Origin: Bacillus sp. AFS055030
Lineage (GTDB): Bacteria; Bacillota; Bacilli; Bacillales; Bacillaceae_G
Direction of reading: 5' to 3'
Assembly: GCF_002574545.1 (NCBI RefSeq)
Contig: NZ_NUGT01000081.1
Span: 1-38,764, forward strand
Length of the DNA: 38,764 nt
Part shown: positions 23,487 through 31,327 of the stretch, in pieces
How the letters are laid out: every line of letters begins with the position of its first letter
Numbering within the stretch: position 1 is the first letter of the stretch
Position numbers and translations under genes: made by a program
Notes under the pieces: generated by a model
Databases searched by the model: none
What the model saw: only the letters and a program-made list of their open reading frames with translations
What the model was told of the DNA's origin: nothing

Positions 23487-24902
23487 TTATAATGAGACGG
23501 GAAGTTTTAAGATAATAGTTGTCCCCTTATTTATGTCACTTTTAATATCAACAATCTCCTCTTCTCCATAAAAAAGACGCCATCGTTTAAATACATTCGT
23601 TGTGCCTAAACCAGTTGAACCTTTTTGAGAGATGATCGGCTTAGTAGATGTCAAAAGAGCATTTTTAGTGTCTTCACTCATCCCAGCACCATTGTCATAT
23701 ATTTGAATGCAAATATAGTTTTCTCTACTTTTTATGTCTATTCCTATTACTGCATCCCTTTCCATTCCTTCAATCCCGTGTATAAATGCGTTTTCAAGAA
23801 GTGGTTGCAATGTTAAACATGGAACTTTATGCTGTAAACATGATTCCTCAATGTTTAATTCAAAGCGTACACGGTCTCTAAATCTCGCCTTTTGGATCGA
23901 AAAATATTCTTTGGCATTTCTAATTTCATCCATCAGGCATACAGGTTCATCTAATTTCCGCAAATTATAACGTAACAAATTTGAAGTTGAAACAGTCAAA
24001 TCACTCGTTTGCTCAGCTCCTTCAATGTACGCTAATTTTGAAATAACATTTAACGTATTAAATAGGAAATGTGGGTTAATTTGACTTTGTAAAGCCTTTA
24101 ATTCTAGCTCTTTTACAAGTCGTTCCTTCTCCACGATTTCTATATTTTTAATCATCAGATTTCTTAAGTTGTTAGACATTTCATTTAGTATTTTCCCAAG
24201 AATACCAATCTCATTTTTTTGATACAAAGTAGGCGGCTCTACATTGAAATTTCCTTTTCCGATTTGCTTTGCCATATAGACGAGACGGTTAATTGGTATA
24301 ACGATGCTCCTTGATAGCCACACTGCAAACACAATACTAATGATTGTCGTAATAATAAATAGCTGTACGCCTAATTTATTCATAGATTCTGTATTATTAA
24401 TAATCTTCTGAAAAATTGGCTGATAATGACTAAGTTCTAAATCAACTAAATTTTGACTATCTTCTCTAATGAATCCTGCTATTTTTTCTATATCGCGATA
24501 TTGTTCCGTATAGCTTGAAAAATTTTGAGACACTAGATTGTCTGTAATCGATGATTCCAACTCTAAAAATGAATCGATCATATGAGTAAAATTCTCTAAT
24601 ACAAGTTGATTATTTTTAGTAGCATTATGAGTTAATAATTCTTTTTTTAAGTTTTGTAAATTGTTCCGATGTTGTAAAATCGATCGATAATCCTTTGGCT
24701 TTGGGTTAATGATATAACTACTTAGTAAGTTTAAGTTCTCTTGAGTTTCTGTTGAGATTTGCTTATATAAAAATATTTTATTAATCATTAAATTATAACT
24801 CTCTTGAACTTTCTTACTATTTTCAAAAATAAAAAATGAAACTAGATTTAGTAAAATAACTAGAATTGGAATAAAAATAAATAACTTTGTCCTAATTTTC
24901 AA
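23487..24902 (-). CDS. Sensor histidine kinase (LytS/YesM type)
   Basis: 471 residues. Membrane segments lie at about 7-26 and 180-198 and flank an extracellular helical domain of about 150 residues. A HAMP linker (SRSIVIPINRLVYMAKQIGKG) follows, then the His_kinase domain with LQSQINPHFLFNTLN (phospho-acceptor His278) and an ATPase domain with DNGAGMS and GLGTTNV. The start is TTG 24902 inside the end of the upstream binding protein gene (11-nt overlap), with AGGAGGAG at good distance, so the two are translationally coupled. In the known XylFII-LytS pair the binding protein touches the external part of the kinase, which the coupling here supports. It would signal to the AraC-type regulator. 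Confidence 0.92.
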   Translation of the reverse strand: MKIRTKLFIFIPILVILLNLVSFFIFENSKKVQESYNLMINKIFLYKQISTETQENLNLLSSYIINPKPKDYRSILQHRNNLQNLKKELLTHNATKNNQLVLENFTHMIDSFLELESSITDNLVSQNFSSYTEQYRDIEKIAGFIREDSQNLVDLELSHYQPIFQKIINNTESMNKLGVQLFIITTIISIVFAVWLSRSIVIPINRLVYMAKQIGKGNFNVEPPTLYQKNEIGILGKILNEMSNNLRNLMIKNIEIVEKERLVKELELKALQSQINPHFLFNTLNVISKLAYIEGAEQTSDLTVSTSNLLRYNLRKLDEPVCLMDEIRNAKEYFSIQKARFRDRVRFELNIEESCLQHKVPCLTLQPLLENAFIHGIEGMERDAVIGIDIKSRENYICIQIYDNGAGMSEDTKNALLTSTKPIISQKGSTGLGTTNVFKRWRLFYGEEEIVDIKSDINKGTTIILKLPVSL

Positions 24903-25884
24903 CGTTTCTCCTCCTGATCAACGTTTCTTTCGTCACCACCTCGGTTGGTGTAAAATTTTCTTTATGAATAACTTTTCCATGTAACCAGTCAATTAATAAT
25001 CCTACAGATTGAAAGCCCATTTCATATGGCTTCTGAATAACAGTTGCCTTAATCCCATCATCTTGAACTGCTTGGAGTGTTCCTTCAATATTATCGAATC
25101 CAAATATCTCCACTTGATTTAACTTTAAATTTTTCGTGGCATTCAAAATGCCAATTGCATCCAATGCACTCGTACCAACCATAACTGAAATGTCTTTATG
25201 ATTACGCAACATACTTTCAGTTTGAAGCTTTGCTTGGATAATCGATATATTAGAGGACTCAATATCCTTCACTACTAATTTTGGATGATCTTTAATAATA
25301 CTTAAAAACCCATTTAATCTTGCCTGCTGACTTTCGGATTTTTCACTCCCTATAATAACGCCAATTTTCCCAACACCATTCGTTTCCTCTACAACAACTC
25401 TTCCTAACTGTTCTCCTGCATTAAAATTATTTGTACCAACATAAGCAATACGCTTACTCTTTGGCGCATCTGTATCGATCGTAATAACAGGAATATGTTG
25501 TGTAACCGCTTTACTAATTACGGGCGAAAAAGTATTCTCATCCAAACTTTGTACAATAATACCATCCACCTGAGAAGCAATTGCCTTTTCTAATAACTTA
25601 ATTTGTTCTTCCGGACTTGTACGTAAAGGACCAATATATTCAACATTTACTCCATATTTTTCAGCAGCAACATTCGCTCCCTCTTGTACTTTCCTCCAAT
25701 AAGGATTATCAAACTCCTGCGAAATAAGCACAAAATGGAGCTTTTTCTTCGGTTCAACTTCTCGATCCTGTAATTTTTGAACTGAATTTTCAATATTTCT
25801 AGCATTTATTTCAAAATGAATAAGTACATAAACAAACAATAAAAAAAGCACGCTTAAAATAATCGACCACTTCTTCTCTTCCAT
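24892..25884 (-). CDS. Membrane-anchored sugar-binding sensor protein (XylFII-like)
   Basis: 330 residues. An N-terminal hydrophobic segment (about 7-24, ILSVLFLLFVYVLIHF) without lipobox acts as uncleaved anchor or signal. After a charged linker comes a type I periplasmic binding fold: FVLISQEFDNPYWRKVQEGAN, IDGIIVQSLDENTF and VITIDTDAPKSKRIAYVGTNN, the pattern of ribose/xylose-type receptors. It lies in one operon with the kinase (11-nt overlap) and not with the transporter, so its job is sensing, as for XylFII in Clostridium beijerinckii. ATG 25884 has GGAGG five nt upstream; the in-frame ATG at 25917 has no site. Ligand inferred to be xylose or a related sugar. Confidence 0.87.
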   Translation of the reverse strand: MEEKKWSIILSVLFLLFVYVLIHFEINARNIENSVQKLQDREVEPKKKLHFVLISQEFDNPYWRKVQEGANVAAEKYGVNVEYIGPLRTSPEEQIKLLEKAIASQVDGIIVQSLDENTFSPVISKAVTQHIPVITIDTDAPKSKRIAYVGTNNFNAGEQLGRVVVEETNGVGKIGVIIGSEKSESQQARLNGFLSIIKDHPKLVVKDIESSNISIIQAKLQTESMLRNHKDISVMVGTSALDAIGILNATKNLKLNQVEIFGFDNIEGTLQAVQDDGIKATVIQKPYEMGFQSVGLLIDWLHGKVIHKENFTPTEVVTKETLIRRRNVEN

Positions 25885-26249
25885 AACGTCCTCCAGTCCT
25901 ATATTAAAATAGTACATTTTGATTATACAGTTTACAAGACTATTAAACTTTACAATTTTTTCCCTTTTATCTTAATTCAAATTATCCATTTGATTTTTCA
26001 ATAAATCTTACCTTACCCTACATTTCGGTTTATTCATTCTATCAATTCATATGCTCTCCATTATTTTCACTCATCTATAAATAAAAAGCCCCGAAAAAAT
26101 TCCAGGACTCTCGATACTTTCATAGATAACTTTTCTTGGATACCCTCGTGAAGAAGTATTAAAGAACAAAAGGACAACAGATTATTAATTCTTTTTTCCA
26201 CTATTTCTCTATCAGAATTGTAGCAGGAGTAATTTAACAACAAACAAAA
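25885..26249. other. Intergenic region upstream of the sensor operon
   Basis: About 365 nt of AT-rich DNA with no supported gene. It must hold the promoter of the sensor operon, but no clear -35/-10 pair is visible. A weak hairpin (AGTCC with GGGCT plus T-run, minus strand, 26088-26107) may be a second terminator for the two-gene unit to the right. Confidence 0.5.
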
Positions 26250-26299
26250 AAATGGATTAAGACACACTGTCATTAAACAGTATATCTTTCAATCCATTT
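26250..26299 (-). terminator. Long terminator of the small-ORF/C1q unit
   Basis: On the minus strand AAATGGATT and AAGATATACTG pair with CAGTGTGTCTT (two G-T pairs) and AATCCATTT, followed by TTTTG. The stem is about 20 bp, just after the small ORF. Confidence 0.88.
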
Positions 26300-26304
26300 C
26301 TCAC

Positions 26305-26469
26305 TTAGTTTTTGCGCAGTCTCTCTAAAGCTTCACCATTACAATCCTTAATTTTGTCGTAAATAGATTTAATAGTCTGTACTTTTTCAGTTGGTTTAGT
26401 TGGATCTTGTACTTTGTTTGGCATATTTTCATCTTCTTTCTCGTTCATCAGATACCCCCAATATTTCAC
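26305..26469 (-). CDS. Small acidic/basic peptide, unknown
   Basis: 54 codons from GTG 26469, which has AGGAG six nt upstream; an in-frame ATG at 26448 preceded by GGGGG would give 47. The product starts MKYWGYLMNEKEDEN, continues with a Pro/Lys stretch (PNKVQDPTKPTEK) and ends with a likely amphipathic helix (IKSIYDKIKDCNGEALERL). No family recognised. It lies 32 nt after the C1q-like gene and before a strong terminator, so the two are co-transcribed. The ribosome site and operon position argue that it is real. Confidence 0.6.
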   Translation of the reverse strand: MKYWGYLMNEKEDENMPNKVQDPTKPTEKVQTIKSIYDKIKDCNGEALERLRKN

Positions 26470-26501
26470 GTTCTGCTCCTGAGGATATTTATTTAACCTA
26501 A

Positions 26502-27005
26502 TTAGGACGGAGATGGAAATCTAGCAGCTTCAAAATGAGTACTAATTTCACCATTAACATTTGCTCCGATCACACCAGCAATGCTACTTTGGGCAAAAAT
26601 CTCAACTCTATCAAAAGCATTAAGTTTCTGGATCGTCGAAACATTTACTGCATTTCCGAAGTTTATTGGACCAAAGAAATCATTATCAATCGCAATTGCG
26701 GGTTGTCCATTTACACGAATTTCGATCCGTGCTCTATAGTCGACATTCGTATTTAGGAAAAAAGAAATCGTAGCAGAAATTATATAAACCCCATTATTTT
26801 TGGGCCTAAAAACTGAAGTGAATGGATTATATTCCATTGCTAAATCAAATTGTTTAAGTTGATAATTTACTTTTACAAAAGTGTTTTCAGGAACAGTTTG
26901 GTTTACAGTATTAACAGCTCTAAAGGCTGAGGCAATATTAATATTCTCTTTATTCTCTTCATTTGAATCATTTGGTTTTTTCATTTTTGGAGGCACACTT
27001 TTCAC
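26502..27005 (-). CDS. C1q-like jelly-roll protein
   Basis: 167 residues. After a charged 25-residue N-terminus comes one C1q/TNF-like beta-sandwich: ASAFRAVNTVNQTVPENTFVKVNY, FDLAMEYNPFTSVFRPKNNGVYIISATISF and VEIFAQSSIAGVIGANVNG are the usual strands, including the aromatic F.P..NGVY signature. There is no collagen-like repeat and no signal peptide. In bacilli such domains occur in exosporium proteins (the BclA tip) and other surface trimers, so a spore-surface role is possible. The only in-frame start with reach is GTG 27005; the well-placed ATG 27016 is in another frame and makes a four-codon peptide (see separate entry). Confidence 0.72.
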   Translation of the reverse strand: MKSVPPKMKKPNDSNEENKENINIASAFRAVNTVNQTVPENTFVKVNYQLKQFDLAMEYNPFTSVFRPKNNGVYIISATISFFLNTNVDYRARIEIRVNGQPAIAIDNDFFGPINFGNAVNVSTIQKLNAFDRVEIFAQSSIAGVIGANVNGEISTHFEAARFPSPS

Positions 27006-27026
27006 TTCACTTTCATATAAACTCCT
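27002..27026 (-). promoter_or_regulatory. AGGAG site, four-codon mini-ORF and GTGA stop-start overlap
   Basis: AGGAG (27026-27022) is five nt before ATG 27016, which reads Met-Lys-Val-Lys then TGA (27004-27002). The C1q start GTG (27005-27003) overlaps that TGA as GTGA. So the strong site feeds a mini-ORF, and the main gene may start by re-initiation. The five bases GTGAA occur twice in tandem here; with a single copy ATG 27016 would be in frame with the C1q gene. Confidence 0.6.
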
Positions 27027-27116
27027 ATCATTATATTGGTTCGGGGCTTATGTGATTGTATGCTTGTCCGTGTCCGAAAATGAAAATTTAAAACTTGATA
27101 AGCTATTAAATGATCA

Positions 27117-27150
27117 GAAAAAGGGCTTTACTTATTTTTTAAAGTAAAGC
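27117..27150 (-). terminator. Terminator of the amino-acid permease gene
   Basis: GCTTTACTT pairs with AAGTAAAGC, followed by CCTTTTT on the minus strand. It lies about 70 nt past the permease stop. Confidence 0.8.
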
Positions 27151-27221
27151 ACCAGTTAATCGAAAATCAGTTATATCAAAAGTATAGTGGCTATAAAATG
27201 CCTTAAATTAGGCCATCAATA

Positions 27222-28571
27222 TCAATCATTACTAAGACGTTCTTTCCATAAATAAGTTAAGGTAATAAAGATATAGATGCAAAGTGTAATAATCGTTACG
27301 ATGATCGGTGTTGTGAAAATAATTCCGATTAAAATCATCATTAAAGCGATGATTACAGCCCAAGTTGTATATGGAAACCATTTAACTGAATAGTTACTTG
27401 TATTTCCATTTGACTGTTTTCGTGATTTCAAATGGGCAAAGGCAATGATCAACCAGATGAATAATACGGTATATCCAAGCGATCCCATTAGGAAATCAAA
27501 GGTCTTGCTTCCTGCAAATAAGGAAACTAATACACCTCCAAATAAAGTGGAAGTACATATTAATATTGCGTAAACAGGAACTTTCTTTTTAGATAATCTT
27601 GAAAAGAGTTTTGGAATGCGACCGTCTACAGCTTGCGTATACAGAACGCGGGATGAACCATACAAACCGGAGTTCATCGATGAAATAATCGCGATTAAAA
27701 CAACGGCGTTCATAATATGGTCAGCACCAGGAATCCCAATCATTTTAAAGACCATCACAAATGGACTTTCAGGCACCCCGTTTACTTCGTTCCAAGGAAT
27801 TAAACTAACGATGATAAAAAATGGAATGATATAGAATGAAATAATTCTAACCAATGTACTTCGAACGGCTTTTGGAACCACTTTTTCGGGATTTTTCGTT
27901 TCTGCTAATGTAACCCCAATAATTTCAGTACCACCATATGAATAAATGACGACCAGCATAGCCGAGATTATACCCGTTGGTCCATTCGGGAAGAAACCGC
28001 CATGCTCAGTCAAGTTAGAGAAACCGACTGCTTTATGATCACCAAAATTCACTAACAACAACACTAATCCAGCCAAGATGAACACAATGATAACAGTAAT
28101 TTTAATTAAAGCTAGCCAGTACTCGGTTTCAGCAAAAACCTTTACTGATAGTAAGTTGATTGTTGTAACTAACACCGAAACAACTAATGCCAACATCCAA
28201 ATTGGATAGTCAGGCAACCAATATTGAATAAAAATGGCAGCAACGATTGATTCGGCCGTGATGTTCAGTACCCACATTTTCCAATAGATCCAATCAAGGA
28301 AATATGCAGGATACCTTCCTAAAATAGATTGGACAAGATCCCTGAACGTTCTTGCATCGCTATTGCGAACTGCCATTTCAGCTAAACCTTGTAGGATAAA
28401 TAATAAAATGATACCTCCTAGCAAGTAAGCAATTATGATGGAAGGGCCTGCCATATCAATCGCAGAACTACTTCCTTTAAATAAACCTGCGCCAATGGCA
28501 CCTCCTAATGCCATCATCGTAATATGTCTTGAAGTCATTGTCCTTTGTAAATTCCGTTTGTCCGTTTTCAT
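27222..28571 (-). CDS. Amino-acid permease (APC/AAT family), probable lysine uptake
   Basis: 449 residues with about twelve membrane segments. The family N-terminus is clear: SRHITMMALGGAIGAGLFKGSS holds the GxG substrate-binding stretch of helix 1, and SYGGTEIIGVTLAETKNPEKVVPKAV is the conserved helix 6-7 region. It imports amino acid with protons. GGGGAGG precedes ATG 28571. A complete T-box leader lies upstream with a specifier that aligns as AAG, a lysine codon, so lysine is the best guess for the cargo; the protein sequence alone does not decide this. Single gene with promoter and terminator of its own. Confidence 0.88.
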   Translation of the reverse strand: MKTDKRNLQRTMTSRHITMMALGGAIGAGLFKGSSSAIDMAGPSIIIAYLLGGIILLFILQGLAEMAVRNSDARTFRDLVQSILGRYPAYFLDWIYWKMWVLNITAESIVAAIFIQYWLPDYPIWMLALVVSVLVTTINLLSVKVFAETEYWLALIKITVIIVFILAGLVLLLVNFGDHKAVGFSNLTEHGGFFPNGPTGIISAMLVVIYSYGGTEIIGVTLAETKNPEKVVPKAVRSTLVRIISFYIIPFFIIVSLIPWNEVNGVPESPFVMVFKMIGIPGADHIMNAVVLIAIISSMNSGLYGSSRVLYTQAVDGRIPKLFSRLSKKKVPVYAILICTSTLFGGVLVSLFAGSKTFDFLMGSLGYTVLFIWLIIAFAHLKSRKQSNGNTSNYSVKWFPYTTWAVIIALMMILIGIIFTTPIIVTIITLCIYIFITLTYLWKERLSND

Positions 28572-28574
28572 ATC

Positions 28575-28898
28575 CTAACCTCCCCAAAAATCAAAAAAGG
28601 CATATCATCTCATTCCTCATAATCAAATGAAGAAAGAGACGATATGCCTTAGCTTACCGCGGTACCACTCTTATTGGCTCTTTTTTTGAACCCTACTTTA
28701 AACACCTTGTAACGGAGGTTAACCGTTAAAACGAGAGAAAAGATTGAATCTAATCTTTCGCTTTTCCACTCCCAGGCAAGTTCAAAGGATCATTGGACTG
28801 CGTTGCACCAACCCGCAGCTCTCTTTACCTAATAATTAACTTTTACTACTCCTGATCATTGCGTTTCGATAAATATTTCTGAATATTTTTTATAATAA
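28575..28898 (-). ncRNA. T-box leader of the permease gene (specifier AAG, Lys)
   Basis: T-box core TGGTACCGCGG (about 28656-28666) is followed by a terminator (28593-28650) in which AAGGCATATCGTCTC pairs with GAGATGATATGCCTT, then TTTTTG. Stem I contains AGGAGTAGTA, GGTTGGTGCAACGCAG and GAGTGGAAAAGCGAAA. Placed against the asnA leader (GAGTCGCTAACCGAAA), the specifier triplet is AAG (28763-28761), for lysine. The reading frame of the specifier is inferred by this alignment and not proven. Confidence 0.92.
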
Positions 28899-28903
28899 CT
28901 AAT

Positions 28904-28932
28904 ACTATACGGATGTGAAACAAACTTGTCAA
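28904..28932 (-). promoter_or_regulatory. SigA-type promoter of the permease T-box leader
   Basis: TTGACA (28932-28927) and TATAGT (28909-28904) on the minus strand are 17 nt apart. This is the most canonical promoter in the window. Confidence 0.88.
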
Positions 28933-29150
28933 CAGTTTTTTTAGGATACTATTTTAGAAAAAATATATCATATTTTTACTCGTTGATTAGCTAATTATTT
29001 CCGTAAAATCCTTTTATGTCGTATCATCAGTCAATTTCGTTAAGCCTCTCAGTTTATATAAATCAAACGAAATTTGTTTTAAATATTTATTTAAATGTCA
29101 TATGTAAATACTAATTATGAATTAAACTTTTGAAATGGAGAGTGCCATGA

Positions 29151-29393
29151 ATGGATGAAATCATTGAAAGTCTTAAAAGTCTACACAATGAAATAAGTGC
29201 TAAGCTTAGTAATGCTTTCAACTTCTCAGAAACCAATGATCAGCATAACCAAAGTTCCCATCATGATTATACTGAATTATCTAAAGTTGCTAAAGAACAC
29301 TTAGAGCAAAATAAAGAACATCAAATAGCTAAGACCATTTTAAAACATTTAGAAGCATTACTTAGTGAGGTTGATAAAATAAAAAACGATTAA
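29151..29393 (+). CDS. Small helical hydrophilic protein, unknown
   Basis: 80 residues, hydrophilic and helix-rich, His/Asn/Glu-rich in the middle (NDQHNQSSHHDY), with two amphipathic helices (EIIESLKSLHNEISAKL and HLEQNKEHQIAKTILKHLEALLSEVDKI). No signal peptide. GGAGAG is eight nt before ATG 29151, and a strong shared terminator follows. No known family; single gene. Confidence 0.6.
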   Translation: MDEIIESLKSLHNEISAKLSNAFNFSETNDQHNQSSHHDYTELSKVAKEHLEQNKEHQIAKTILKHLEALLSEVDKIKND

Positions 29394-29434
29394 AAACTTT
29401 TTAAATCATAATACATAGATAAAGGACCACTCGT

Positions 29435-29482
29435 AAAATACAAAAAATCTCTACGGAATCCCATAGAGATTTTTTGTATTTT
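29435..29482. terminator. Symmetric bidirectional terminator
   Basis: AAAATACAAAAAATCTCTA pairs perfectly with TAGAGATTTTTTGTATTTT (19 bp) around a ten-base loop. It lies between the convergent small helical protein gene and pstA and overlaps the pstA stop by two bases. Confidence 0.95.
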
Positions 29483-30368
29483 ATCTTTTTGCCCCTGTAA
29501 ATCGTCTATTTAAAAACTTTGCAAATAATCTAGCAAATAGATTAAATAAAAGGATCATGACAATTAAAACTGCCGCAGATTTTGTAGCGATGCTTTGCGC
29601 ATCTGGGACTATACCTTCTGAATTTAATTTCCAAATATGAACTGTTAATGTTTCTGCTGGTCTAAAAATATTAAACGGATTCATCGGTGTATTTAATGGA
29701 GCAGCATTATTTAACATAGGCGTTGTAAGTCCAGCAGTATAAATTAATGCCGCTGCTTCACCAAAAATTCTTCCAGCTGCTAAAATAATTCCCGTTATTA
29801 ATTGAGGAATTGCTGTTGGAATACTAATTTTAGTAATTGTTTGCCACTTTGTAGCTCCTAATCCAAGACTACCTTCTTTACTCGTTTTAGGAACATTTAA
29901 TAACGCTGTTTCACTTATCCTTGTTAAACTTGGGAGATTTAAAATTGAAATCGCAAGTGCACCACCAATTAAAGTGTAGCCCCATCCAGTCATTGTCACA
30001 AATACTAATAAACCGAATAAACCTACTACGATTGAAGGTAATGAAGCTAACGTTTCAATACATAATCTTAAGAAATTTAAGAAACGACCTGGTTTAGCAT
30101 ATTCTGCCATATAAATCCCAGCGCCTACTCCGATCGGTACTGAAATAATTAATGTTAACACTAAAATATAAAATGAATTAAAAAGTTGTGGTCCGATCCC
30201 ACCACCTGCTTGAATATTACTAGGTTTTCCAAACAGGAAATCAGGATCCCAGAATCCCCAACCTTTAAAAATAATTTCACTTAATAAAAACAATAATAAT
30301 ACGACAACTAAACCAGCTATTAAACAAAGTATTCCTGTCCAAATCTTATCCATTTTTCTTGCAATCAT
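29481..30368 (-). CDS. pstA: Phosphate ABC transporter permease PstA
   Basis: 295 residues with six membrane segments. The inner-membrane loop SKEGSLGLGATKWQTITKI (about 165-183) is the EAA motif that docks the ATPase, and GRIFGEAAALIYTAG follows, typical of PstA. It forms the phosphate channel with PstC. ATG 30368 overlaps the pstC stop as ATGA, with AGGAGG upstream, so the two are coupled. Unexpectedly no pstB follows: a terminator starts at its stop codon. Confidence 0.94.
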   Translation of the reverse strand: MIARKMDKIWTGILCLIAGLVVVLLLFLLSEIIFKGWGFWDPDFLFGKPSNIQAGGGIGPQLFNSFYILVLTLIISVPIGVGAGIYMAEYAKPGRFLNFLRLCIETLASLPSIVVGLFGLLVFVTMTGWGYTLIGGALAISILNLPSLTRISETALLNVPKTSKEGSLGLGATKWQTITKISIPTAIPQLITGIILAAGRIFGEAAALIYTAGLTTPMLNNAAPLNTPMNPFNIFRPAETLTVHIWKLNSEGIVPDAQSIATKSAAVLIVMILLFNLFARLFAKFLNRRFTGAKR

Positions 30369-31261
30369 GCTTCATATCCTCCTTTTCTTCCAATTAATCG
30401 AATGATTAGTATAAAGAGAAAGGATATTAGAAGTAGGATCATAGCTAGAGTCCATAAAGTGTTATTCCAAGCTGTCCCATTTAATGTATTTGCCATATCC
30501 ATTGTTAAAATTCCTGTTAGTGTTGATGTTGGGTCAAAAATACTATTAGGGAACTTAACTGTATTTCCGATTACCATTTGTACTGCTAATGCTTCACCAA
30601 AAGCACGCGCAAGACCTAAAACGATCGCAGTTAATATGTTCGTTTTTGCAGCTGGTACAATCGCTAACTTAATTGCTTGCCATCTAGTTGAACCTAGTCC
30701 GTATGATGCTTCTAAATATGTTTTAGGAACTGCCCTTACAGCATCCGACGCTATACTGGCAATTGTAGGTAAAATCATAATACTAAGCACAATAATCCCA
30801 GCAATTAAGCTAAACCCTACTCCACCAACAGTATTTCTAATAAGTGGAACTAATATTGTTACGCCAAGAAATCCATAAACTACAGAAGGAATACCGACTA
30901 AAATTTCCAAAACTGGAATTAAAACTTTTTCACCAAACTTCGGTGAAATAAAATTCATGAAAATTGCTAGTGCAATCGCAATTGGTGCAGCAATTATGAC
31001 GGCACCAACAGATACTAAAATTGACCCAACAATAAAAATTAAAGCACCATATGTTGGGTTTGAAGCATTATTTGGGCTCCAATGTTTTGAAAACAAAATT
31101 TCACTTAACGATAGATTGTTTACTGTAAATGATTGGATTCCTTTACTAACAATAAATCCGATTATTGCGATTGTAATACCGATCATTAAAAAACCACATA
31201 ATGTTACAAGAGTTCTTCCAAGGTGTTCAATTAGAAAAAAGTTTCTTTTTTTGAAGTTCAT
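30365..31261 (-). CDS. pstC: Phosphate ABC transporter permease PstC
   Basis: 298 residues, six membrane segments after a short basic N-terminus. The docking loop is YLEASYGLGSTRWQAIKLAIVP and the following AFGEALAVQMVIGN is a PstC hallmark. ATG 31261 follows AAGGGG at seven nt; the in-frame ATG at 31276 lies before that site and is less likely. It is second in the operon, after pstS and an intercistronic hairpin, and overlaps pstA by four nt. Confidence 0.94.
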   Translation of the reverse strand: MNFKKRNFFLIEHLGRTLVTLCGFLMIGITIAIIGFIVSKGIQSFTVNNLSLSEILFSKHWSPNNASNPTYGALIFIVGSILVSVGAVIIAAPIAIALAIFMNFISPKFGEKVLIPVLEILVGIPSVVYGFLGVTILVPLIRNTVGGVGFSLIAGIIVLSIMILPTIASIASDAVRAVPKTYLEASYGLGSTRWQAIKLAIVPAAKTNILTAIVLGLARAFGEALAVQMVIGNTVKFPNSIFDPTSTLTGILTMDMANTLNGTAWNNTLWTLAMILLLISFLFILIIRLIGRKGGYEA

Positions 31262-31296
31262 GATAAACCCCTTCATCCATTAATAAATTAGTTTGA

Positions 31297-31316
31297 GAGT
31301 TGGTATAAACCAACTC
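31297..31316 (-). other. Intercistronic hairpin between pstS and pstC
   Basis: GAGTTGGT (31297-31304) pairs with ACCAACTC (31309-31316) around a four-base loop. No T-run follows on the minus strand, so it is likely an mRNA-stabilising or partial-stop element that keeps PstS more abundant than the permeases. Confidence 0.7.
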
Positions 31317-31327
31317 CCATTTTTTTA

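Noticed and set aside
26067-26273. 68-codon minus-strand frame after the small ORF
   Set aside because: It starts within the terminator stem, has no ribosome site and no protein-like pattern.
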